A stretch of DNA of 64,000 nt from contig JBHIYN010000011.1 of the NCBI GenBank assembly GCA_041984235.1, positions 62,001-126,000 on the forward strand, given 5' to 3'. This DNA is from JBHIYN01 sp041984235. GTDB taxonomy: Bacteria > Pseudomonadota > Gammaproteobacteria > Ga0077536. The stretch's first letter is position 1. Each line of letters opens with the position of its first letter. The notes beneath the pieces are model-generated. The model did not search any database. It was not told the origin of the DNA and saw only the letters and a list, made by a program, of their open reading frames with translations. Position numbers and translations under genes: made by a program. Shown here piece after piece: positions 54,837-62,124 of the stretch.

Positions 54837-56731
54837 AGCATGTCCCCGTAACGGTTGTCGAAGTCCAGGTCGACGCCGCGCGGGAAGCCGGGGATGTCGA
54901 TGTGCGTGGCGTCGATGTGGATGCCGTCCTCGTCGATGAGGGCGTCGCCGAAGCGGTAGATCGGCTGCATCGGTCCGGCCATGCACTCGGCGTCGTAGGC
55001 GGCCGCGGTCTCCTCCACCGTCTCGCGGCGCCGTTGCCACGCCGTCATCGCGGCCGCGCCGTGGCGGCGGGCGAGCATGGCCTCGGTGATTTTCGGAGAC
55101 AGCACGGCGCCGGTGGCGTTGTTGCCGCCGAAGCCCTTGGAGTTGAGAAACGCGACCTCGGCACGCTCGCCGAGCTCGACGTCGGCGAGCGCGATGGCGA
55201 GGCGCTCGGCATGCAGGTCGTCGGCGAGCCGCGACACGGTCTTGATCCCCGGCAGCACGCCGTGACGCATGACGCCCAGCGTGCTGACCAGCTGATCGGC
55301 GCTGGCCGGCGCCAGCGAATGACCGACGAAGGCCTTGACCGCGGTCACCGGCCAGTCGCGGATGTCGAACGCCCGCGCGACGAGATCGAAGATGCGCGTT
55401 TCGGTGGTGCGGTTCTGCGGCGTGCTCGAGCCGTGGGCCTGCACGAAGCTGCGCTCGCGCACCGCGGCGTCGCCGAGGATGGCGCGCACCGCGGCGACGG
55501 CCTTGGCCAGCGTGATGTAGTTGCCCGGACCGGGCGCCGAGATCGATTTCTTGAAGCCGTCCGCGTTGACGAACACCTCGGGCACCGCGCCATGCACCTG
55601 CGCGCCGAGCTCCAGCGCCAGGGCATCGTCCATGAGCACGAAGTACTGGCCGGACTCGCCCAGGGTGAAACCGCAGTTGTCGCCGAAGGGCCGGCTCGCG
55701 CGGCGGTAGTCGGGCGTCTCGCTGCCGTCCAGCCGGCACAGGTTCTCATCGGTGGCGAGCGCGCTCATCGCCGCGTAGCCTTCGATCACCTCGGGCACCA
55801 GCGGCGCTTCCGCGTTGCCGACCACGGCGACGCGCCGCCGCCCGGACTGGATGTCCTCGACCGCCAGGCGCAGGTTGTAGAGGAAGGTCGCGCAGGCGCC
55901 GGCATTGGCGCCGGTCGCACCGACACTGCCGAGCACGTAGGCGTTGACGAAATCGGCCGGCATGGTATTCAGGCCGAGCGGCAACTGCTTGGAGCTGACC
56001 CGGTTGCCGCGCAGGCGCGCCTGCAGCATGCCGCCGGTGCCGTTGGCGTCGAGCTGCGCCATCGCGCTCGCCGCGTAGACCGCGATCTCGTCGGCGCGTA
56101 CGGACTCGACGATGGTCTGCCACGGGATGCCGCTCGCGCGCACCGCGTCGGAGGCGCCGATGATGGCGAGCTGCAGGCCGCGCGGATGAAAGCGCGAGTT
56201 GTACAGTGCCGCCGGGTCGAAACCGGTCGGCAGCTGTCCGCCCGACTGCACCGCGAGGCGGCGCGGGGTCTCCACCCAGATCTGCGCACCGTCGGCGATC
56301 TCGACGCTGGCGACGCCGTCGGCGTCGGCGAGCACGCGCCAGCCGGGCGGGAGATTGTCGGGCAGGTTGCGGCGGTCGATGGCGATCACGGTGGGCGCGC
56401 CGTCACGGTCGCGCAGCGTCATGGCGACGTTGCCGCTGACGCGTTCCGGATCGAAGCGGTCGTTCTCCAGGCGGCGGATCAGGGTACCGTCGAGTACCTT
56501 GCGCTGGAGTTCGGTGACGGCCTGCTCGTCGAGTGGCGCACCGGCCGCGTCGACCAGGCGTCCGTCGCGCACGAAGGCCAGGTTCATCATCGCGCCGAGG
56601 GCGCTGACGGTGCGCCGCTGATCGTCGGCGCCGAGGCTGTCGAAGATGGTGCGCCGGTAGGCGTGGTGGAAGGACGAGCGTCCGGCCGGGCCGACGCCGC
56701 CGAAACCGACAATGACCGGCAAGCGTGTCAT
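54833..56731 (-). CDS. Beta-ketoacyl-ACP synthase-like enzyme
   Basis: 632 residues from ATG 56731 (MTRLPVIVGFGG), with AGGAG upstream; longer than FabB/FabF (about 410) by a long N-terminal part and a C-terminal extension. The thiolase-fold triad is present: Cys280 in GACATF, His433 in QAHGSSTPQN, His471 in VGHSLAPASADQL. Expected to condense an acyl primer with malonyl-ACP. Such long KAS proteins accompanied by an AraC regulator occur in several gammaproteobacteria; the product is unknown to me. It is divergent from the regulator at 56833. Confidence 0.87.
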   Translation of the reverse strand: MTRLPVIVGFGGVGPAGRSSFHHAYRRTIFDSLGADDQRRTVSALGAMMNLAFVRDGRLVDAAGAPLDEQAVTELQRKVLDGTLIRRLENDRFDPERVSGNVAMTLRDRDGAPTVIAIDRRNLPDNLPPGWRVLADADGVASVEIADGAQIWVETPRRLAVQSGGQLPTGFDPAALYNSRFHPRGLQLAIIGASDAVRASGIPWQTIVESVRADEIAVYAASAMAQLDANGTGGMLQARLRGNRVSSKQLPLGLNTMPADFVNAYVLGSVGATGANAGACATFLYNLRLAVEDIQSGRRRVAVVGNAEAPLVPEVIEGYAAMSALATDENLCRLDGSETPDYRRASRPFGDNCGFTLGESGQYFVLMDDALALELGAQVHGAVPEVFVNADGFKKSISAPGPGNYITLAKAVAAVRAILGDAAVRERSFVQAHGSSTPQNRTTETRIFDLVARAFDIRDWPVTAVKAFVGHSLAPASADQLVSTLGVMRHGVLPGIKTVSRLADDLHAERLAIALADVELGERAEVAFLNSKGFGGNNATGAVLSPKITEAMLARRHGAAAMTAWQRRRETVEETAAAYDAECMAGPMQPIYRFGDALIDEDGIHIDATHIDIPGFPRGVDLDFDNRYGDML

Positions 56732-56832
56732 CGCAACGAGACTCCTGAACGGACCGGGCTCTATTTTAGGAAGCCGCGCCTGGAGAAATAGCGGCATATG
56801 CGCCATATTGTCGGGCAAATGAGACAGGGGCC
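56732..56832. promoter_or_regulatory. Divergent promoter region, ketoacyl synthase / AraC regulator
   Basis: 101 bp, AT-richer than its flanks, with CATATG and CCATATTGTCGG-like segments around 56793-56812. It must contain both promoters and probably the site of the AraC-type protein. No exact operator can be defined. Confidence 0.4.
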
Positions 56833-57888
56833 ATGACACCGGAAGACCGCGGCGGCGCGCCGCTGCAGGTTGCGTTCGTGCTCGCGCCGGACATGCTGGC
56901 GACCGGCACGGCGCTGCCCTACGAGATGTGGCTGGCGGCACTGGACCGGCGTCGTGCGCTGCGTCGCCCGGCCGCCGCGCGGCTGTCGCTGGTCGCGGCC
57001 GGCGCGGCGCCCTGCGGCCGGCTGCCGCTGCAGGCCGATTGCACCCTGGCGGACAGTCCGCAGTTCGACCTCGTCTACCTGCCGGCCCTGTGGCGCCGCA
57101 CCCGCGCCGCCGGTGCGGCATCCGACGCCGCGCTCGGCGCCTGGCTGGTCGCGCAGCACGGCGGCGGGGCGCTGGTCGCCGCGGTCAGCAGCGGCGTCGG
57201 CCTGCTCGCGCGCGCCGGCCTGCTCGACGGGCGTGCGGCGACCACGCACTGGTATCACTTCGATCGCTTCGAGCGCGAGTTCCCGCGCGTCGACTGGCGG
57301 CGCGAGTTCTTCATCACGCAGTCGGGTGCGCTGTACTGCGCGGCGAGCATCAACTCGCTCGCCGACGTCACCGTGCACCTGATCGAGCGCTTCCTGGACC
57401 GCGCCACCGCGCATCACGTCGAGCGCAACTTCTCGCACGAGATCCGGCGCACTTACGAGGAGTACCGCTATCTCGACGGCGGCGCCACGCCCCTGCACGA
57501 CGAGACCGTGGTCGAGGCACAGCTCTGGATCGGCGATCACCTCGCGCAGGAGGTGCAGGTCTCCGAGCTCGCCGACCGCCTGGCGGTGGCGCGCCGCACG
57601 CTGGAACGCCGCTTCCGCGCCGCCACCGGTTGCAGCGTGCGTGGCTGGTGGCAGCGCGAACGCATCCGCCTGGCCAAGGAGCTGCTGGAGCGCACCGATC
57701 TGTCGATCGGCGACATCGCCTGGCGGGTCGGCTACCGCGACGCCGGCTGGTTCGCGCAGCTGTTTCGCCGCGAGGTCTCGGTGGCGCCGCTGGAGTACCG
57801 GCGCACGGTCCGCGCCAAGCTGTTCCGCTCGCCGATGGCGGCGCCTGTCAAGAATGTTGACAAATCACCGCGCGCGGAAAATAGCTAG
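56833..57888 (+). CDS. GlxA-like AraC-family transcriptional regulator
   Basis: 351 residues. The N-terminal ~195 residues resemble the DJ-1/PfpI-type sensor of GlxA-like regulators (VAFVLAPDMLATGTALPYEMW, AAVSSGVGLLARAGLLDG). The C-terminal ~110 residues form the two helix-turn-helix motifs of AraC proteins (VSELADRLAVARRTLERRF, IGDIAWRVGYRDAGWFAQLF). The divergent placement suggests control of the ketoacyl synthase gene and itself. Confidence 0.88.
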   Translation: MTPEDRGGAPLQVAFVLAPDMLATGTALPYEMWLAALDRRRALRRPAAARLSLVAAGAAPCGRLPLQADCTLADSPQFDLVYLPALWRRTRAAGAASDAALGAWLVAQHGGGALVAAVSSGVGLLARAGLLDGRAATTHWYHFDRFEREFPRVDWRREFFITQSGALYCAASINSLADVTVHLIERFLDRATAHHVERNFSHEIRRTYEEYRYLDGGATPLHDETVVEAQLWIGDHLAQEVQVSELADRLAVARRTLERRFRAATGCSVRGWWQRERIRLAKELLERTDLSIGDIAWRVGYRDAGWFAQLFRREVSVAPLEYRRTVRAKLFRSPMAAPVKNVDKSPRAENS

Positions 57889-58158
57889 GCAAATCAGTGC
57901 ACTGTGCAAGCGCCGTCGTTGACGGCCGGGCCCGTTTGACGACCATCGCGCGCAGCATTCTTTACACGGGTCGGATACGGGGCCCGTGGAACGCACGTAA
58001 CACCCTGATTTTCCAGCCGCTCCCGACATGGCAACGATTTTGCACTCAAGATTGTGACGGGTTCCGTTCCCGTTCGCCTGGCCGTTCTGCTGCGCGCAAT
58101 CGCCGCGGTCGCCGGGCAGTGCCTTCAGGTCGTCAACGTACACGACTCTGACTTGATG
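57889..58158. other. Non-coding stretch that could be a leader or small RNA
   Basis: 270 bp after the AraC gene with no supported protein. A short inverted repeat CACGGG...CCCGTG lies near 57967-57990. The stretch ends in a strong terminator (58159-58183) over 100 bp before metY. It may be the AraC 3' UTR, a separate small RNA or an attenuated metY leader; no known riboswitch motif was recognised. Confidence 0.4.
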
Positions 58159-58183
58159 CCCCGCCGCCCGGCGGGGTTTTTTT
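58159..58183 (+). terminator. Rho-independent terminator
   Basis: Stem CCCCGCC / GGCGGGG with a GCCC loop, directly followed by seven T. It is the only textbook intrinsic terminator I found in the window. Confidence 0.9.
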
Positions 58184-58300
58184 CGTCCCGTTCGCACGCG
58201 ACAGCCGTCCCGGCAGACGAAAACCGGCAGGCCCCGTCTTTCGCGGTCCCAAGTCGGCGCGTGTGCGCTACCATGCCGCCCTTCAACGCGGGAGCACCCC

Positions 58301-59596
58301 ATGTCCGGACCCCGGTATCCCGGTTTCGATACCCTTTCCCTGCACGCCGGCCAGCAACCGGACGCCACCACCGGCAGCCGCGCGGTGCCCATCCACCAGT
58401 CGGTCTCGTTCGTGTTCGACGACGAGGACGTGGCCTCCTCGCGCTTCGACATCGCGCGCTCCGGCTACGTCTACTCGCGCATCGGCAACCCGACCGTGGC
58501 CGTGCTGGAAGAGCGCATGGCGATGCTCGAAGGCGGTGTCGGCGCGGTCGCCACGGCGAGCGGCATGGCCGCGATCCATCTCGCCATCGTCACGCTGGCC
58601 GGCAGCGGCAGTCATATCGTCGCGTCACGCTCACTCTACGGCGGCACCCACAACCTGCTCAGCTACACGCTGCCGCGTTTCGGTATCGAGACCACCTTCG
58701 TCGATCCGCGCGACCCGGACGCCTTTGCCGCCGCGGTGCGTCCCGAGACCGTGCTGATGTTCGCCGAGACGGTGGGCAATCCGCGCTGCGAGGTCGCCGA
58801 CGTGCCGGCACTGGCCGAGCGCGCGCACGCCGCCGGCGTGCCGCTGGTGATCGACGCGACCCTGACCACGCCGCACCTCATGCAGCCACTCGCCCACGGT
58901 GCGGACATCGTGGTGCATTCGCTGACCAAGTTCATCGGCGGCCACGGCACCACGCTGGGCGGAGTACTGATCGACGGCGGACGCTTCGACTGGCTGGCGC
59001 ACGGTGAGCGTTTCCCGACCCTGAGCGAGCCCTACGATGGCTTCCACGGGCTCAATTTCGCCGAGGAGTTCGGCCCGACCGCTTTCGCCATCCGCGCGCG
59101 CCGCGAGGGCCTGCGCGATTTCGGCGCCGCGCTTTCCGCGAGCGCCGCGTTCCAGCTTCTGCAGGGCGTGGAGACGCTGTCGCTGCGCATGGACCGGCAC
59201 GTCGCCAACACGCGCCGCGTGGCCGGGTTCCTCGCCGCGCACGACGCGGTCAGCGACGTCACCTGGCCAGGCCTGCCGGGGCACCCCGACCATGCACTGG
59301 CCGAGCGCCTGCTGCCGCGCGGGCCCGGTGCGGTGTTCAGCTTCGAGGTGGCCGGTGGCCGCGCCGCCGGGATCCGGCTGATCGAGAGCCTCAACCTGTT
59401 CTCGCACCTGGCCAACGTCGGCGACGCGAAATCGCTGGTCATCCATCCTGCCAGCACCACGCATGCGCGAATGGACGATGCCGCGCTGCAGGCCGCCGGC
59501 ATTACGCCGGGCCTGGTGCGGCTGTCGATCGGGCTGGAGGATGCCGACGATCTCGTCGACGACCTCGCGCGGGCGCTGTACCGCTCACAGAAATAG
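58301..59596 (+). CDS. metY: O-acetylhomoserine aminocarboxypropyltransferase (sulfhydrylase)
   Basis: 431 residues from ATG 58301 with GGGAG upstream. A Cys/Met-metabolism PLP enzyme: SLHAGQQPD at the start, YSRIGNPT, ATASGMAAI and the PLP Lys210 in HSLTKFIGGHG. The ~430-residue length and insertion around residues 240-265 fit MetY rather than the ~390-residue cystathionine gamma-synthase. It would make homocysteine from O-acetylhomoserine and sulfide in the cytoplasm. The alpha/beta hydrolase gene follows after 9 bp. Confidence 0.88.
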   Translation: MSGPRYPGFDTLSLHAGQQPDATTGSRAVPIHQSVSFVFDDEDVASSRFDIARSGYVYSRIGNPTVAVLEERMAMLEGGVGAVATASGMAAIHLAIVTLAGSGSHIVASRSLYGGTHNLLSYTLPRFGIETTFVDPRDPDAFAAAVRPETVLMFAETVGNPRCEVADVPALAERAHAAGVPLVIDATLTTPHLMQPLAHGADIVVHSLTKFIGGHGTTLGGVLIDGGRFDWLAHGERFPTLSEPYDGFHGLNFAEEFGPTAFAIRARREGLRDFGAALSASAAFQLLQGVETLSLRMDRHVANTRRVAGFLAAHDAVSDVTWPGLPGHPDHALAERLLPRGPGAVFSFEVAGGRAAGIRLIESLNLFSHLANVGDAKSLVIHPASTTHARMDDAALQAAGITPGLVRLSIGLEDADDLVDDLARALYRSQK

Positions 59597-59605
59597 GACG
59601 CTCGC

Positions 59606-60394
59606 ATGTTTTTCGAAGTCGACGGTCAACGCGTGTTCGCGGCCGGCAGGTGTGAGGGTGCGGACGCGCGCCCGCTGGTCGTGCTGATCCACGGTGCGGC
59701 GATGGACCACAGCGTGTGGGTCTATCACACGCGCTATTTCATGCACGAGGGGATCCCGGTGCTGGCGCCGGACCTGCCGGGCCACGGCCGTTCCGACGGT
59801 CAGCCGCTGCCCTCGATCGAGGCCATGGCCGAATGGCTGGAGCGCGCGCTGGACGCCCTCGGTGCCGACCGCCTCGCGCTCGCCGGCCACAGCATGGGTG
59901 CGCTGGTCGCGCTGGAGCTCGCCGCGCGCCTGCCGCAGCGGGTCGAGCGCCTGGCGCTGCTGGGGGCGTCGGTACCGATGGCGGTCAGCCCGCAGTTACT
60001 CGAAGAGGCGCGCAAGGACAGCGCCGCCGCGCGTGACATGATGATGCTGTGGGGCCACGGACCGCAGGCCCAGCTCGGCGGCAACGCGGTGGCCGGCATC
60101 GGCATCGTGGCCGGCGCCATGCGCTTGCTCGAGCGCGCCCGCCCCGGTGTGCTGTTCAACGATCTCAATGCCTGCAACGAGTACGCCGGCGGCCTGGATG
60201 CAGCCGCTCGCGTCGGCGCGCGGACCCGCATCATCTGCGGGCGCGACGACAAGATGACTCCCGCGGCGGTGGCGCGCGAGCTGGCCGCGGCGATCCCGGC
60301 GTGCGAGATCGACGTCATCGGCGCCTGCGGCCACATCATGATGAGCGAGCAGCCCGAGCAGACCCATCGCCGGCTGGTCGCCGCGCTCGCCTGA
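59606..60394 (+). CDS. Alpha/beta hydrolase
   Basis: 262 residues. Nucleophile Ser96 in AGHSMGA, oxyanion-region HGAAMDHSVW, acid in GRDDKMTP and His in GACGHIMMSEQPEQ, giving a complete triad. AGGACG precedes the start. It lies 9 bp after metY, probably in one operon; in several proteobacteria such a hydrolase accompanies metY, but its substrate is unknown. Confidence 0.86.
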   Translation: MFFEVDGQRVFAAGRCEGADARPLVVLIHGAAMDHSVWVYHTRYFMHEGIPVLAPDLPGHGRSDGQPLPSIEAMAEWLERALDALGADRLALAGHSMGALVALELAARLPQRVERLALLGASVPMAVSPQLLEEARKDSAAARDMMMLWGHGPQAQLGGNAVAGIGIVAGAMRLLERARPGVLFNDLNACNEYAGGLDAAARVGARTRIICGRDDKMTPAAVARELAAAIPACEIDVIGACGHIMMSEQPEQTHRRLVAALA

Positions 60395-60421
60395 GCGCAG
60401 CGGCGCCGTCCCTACCTTTCC

Positions 60422-61681
60422 ATGCAGTCACTCTACGCGCCACCCCGCTTCGGGGACTACGCTCACGCCGGTCTGATCCTGCTCGCCTTCGCGCTGTTTG
60501 CGAGCGAGACCCTGGTGCACTACCCGGTCGCCCTGATGTCGCTGCTGGGGCTGGCCGGCATGGTGCGCTCGCCCGGCCACCTGACCGAACGGCCGACACG
60601 ACGCCTGGTGCTGTTGTTCGCGCTGGTCTGGCTGCCGATGCTGGCGGCCTTCCCCGACGCGGTCAATCCCGATCGCAGCGCCAAGACCGTGCTGCTCTAC
60701 CTGCACTTCCTGCCCGCGGCCTACTACCTGCTGTGGGTATGCGTGCGTCCGCACGTGCTGCGCATGGTCACCGCGGGCGTGGTCATGCTGGTGCTGTTCA
60801 CGACCCTGGATGCCTTCGCGCAGCTGGTGTGGGGCAGCAACTTCTTTGGCTACCCCTACGACGGCAACATCCTCAAGGGGGTGTTCGATCCCAAGCAACG
60901 GCTGGGCCTGTTCCTGGCCGTGTTTGCGCCGCTGTGCCTGCAGATGCTGCGCCAGTGGAGCGTGCGCTACCCGCCGCTGTGGCTGGTGCTGATCCCCTAC
61001 GTGGTGGTCATGCTGATGTCGCTCAAGCGCTCCGCCTGGCTGATGCTCGCGGTCGGCGTCACCGCCTACCTGGTGACGGCGCGCCAGCCGGGCCACGCGG
61101 ACAGCGGGCGCGGCAAGCGGGCGTGGCAGGTCGCGCTGGTGGTGCTGGTGATCGCGGTGACGGTCGCCTTCAGCCCGGTGCTGCGCAAGCACGTGACGCG
61201 CACGGCCGGGGTATTCAGTGGCGACAGCGCCACCTTCGACCACGCCACCTCCTACCGGTTGACCCTGTGGCAGACCGGCATCGACATGTTCGCCGACAAT
61301 TGGCTGAACGGCGTCGGTCCGCGCGGTTACCGCCGCGCCTATCGCGAGTACGCCGCGCGGGACGACTTCTGGATCGCCCGCGGCACCGGCGGCCAGACCC
61401 ATCCGCACATGATCCTGCTCGAGGTCGCGGTCGAGGCCGGCGTCATCGGGCTGCTCGGCCTGCTGATCTTCCAGGCGGTGCTGTGGACGCTGGTGATCGC
61501 CTCCGGTGGCGCGCGCGCACCGCCGGTGTGGCTGCTGTGCGCGGCAGTGGCGTGGTTCCCGCTCAACGCCCACCTCGCGTTCTACGGATCGTACTGGTCG
61601 ACCCTGGCCTGGATGCTGATCGGGATCGGGCTCGCGGCCGGGGCGGCGGCGGATGGTCGTCAGTCGCGGGATACTCGCTGA
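60422..61681 (+). CDS. O-antigen ligase/polymerase-family membrane protein
   Basis: 419 residues with about ten membrane helices. The Wzy_C region (~285-345) has the periplasmic loop NWLNGVGPRGYRRAY and a conserved His in GGQTHPHMILLEVAVEAG, typical of WaaL/Wzy proteins that transfer or polymerise glycans in the periplasm. It starts 27 bp after the hydrolase gene. No other lipopolysaccharide genes are near, so the acceptor is unclear. Confidence 0.82.
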   Translation: MQSLYAPPRFGDYAHAGLILLAFALFASETLVHYPVALMSLLGLAGMVRSPGHLTERPTRRLVLLFALVWLPMLAAFPDAVNPDRSAKTVLLYLHFLPAAYYLLWVCVRPHVLRMVTAGVVMLVLFTTLDAFAQLVWGSNFFGYPYDGNILKGVFDPKQRLGLFLAVFAPLCLQMLRQWSVRYPPLWLVLIPYVVVMLMSLKRSAWLMLAVGVTAYLVTARQPGHADSGRGKRAWQVALVVLVIAVTVAFSPVLRKHVTRTAGVFSGDSATFDHATSYRLTLWQTGIDMFADNWLNGVGPRGYRRAYREYAARDDFWIARGTGGQTHPHMILLEVAVEAGVIGLLGLLIFQAVLWTLVIASGGARAPPVWLLCAAVAWFPLNAHLAFYGSYWSTLAWMLIGIGLAAGAAADGRQSRDTR

Positions 61682-61687
61682 TCAGCG
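61676..61687. repeat. 12-bp perfect palindrome CGCTGATCAGCG over a stop codon
   Basis: It overlaps the end of the O-antigen ligase-like gene between convergent genes. No T-run follows; it may be chance. Confidence 0.3.
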
Positions 61688-61766
61688 GATCGTTTCGCAA
61701 CCAGGCTGCCCGGTCCGGTGCGCGTGACACCGTGACGCTGCCGGCCCTACGAATGGCCGCAAGACG

Positions 61767-62114
61767 CTACATGGTGATTCCGAAGCGCGCCAGCATTACC
61801 GTCATGGCGGTGTAGAGCAGAACGGTCAGGAGCGCGCCCGCCGCAAGCGCTAGCCAGAACGGAACACCTCCCCTGAGCAGCACGCTCAGCAACAGGAACA
61901 TCGGCAGGCTCGGCAACACATACCAGAAGGTCGTCAGCGAGAACGCGGCGAGCCGAGGTGCATCGTGGGTGTCGATCCACAACCACGCCATCGCCATGAC
62001 CGAGACCAGCGGCAGGGACGCGACGAGGGCACCGATAACCGCGTTGCGCCGGCCCGCCTCGGAAGCCGTCACGATCAGCAGGGCGGAAAGCAGCGTCTTG
62101 AATACGACATACAT
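61767..62114 (-). CDS. DUF3147-type small membrane protein
   Basis: 115 residues from ATG 62114 with GAGGAAAA just upstream; longer frames are not supported. Four membrane helices (MYVVFKTLLSALLIVTASEA, LVASLPLVSVMAMAWLWID, FWYVLPSLPMFLLLSVLLRG, FWLALAAGALLTVLLYTAM) match small DUF3147-type proteins. It follows the RND pump gene by about 10 bp and is a usual companion of heavy-metal pumps. The function is unknown. Confidence 0.78.
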   Translation of the reverse strand: MYVVFKTLLSALLIVTASEAGRRNAVIGALVASLPLVSVMAMAWLWIDTHDAPRLAAFSLTTFWYVLPSLPMFLLLSVLLRGGVPFWLALAAGALLTVLLYTAMTVMLARFGITM

Positions 62115-62124
62115 GGTGTTTTCC

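Noticed and set aside
57889..58300. SAM or SAH riboswitch upstream of metY
   Set aside because: The conserved cores I know of these riboswitches were not found; only the terminator is certain.
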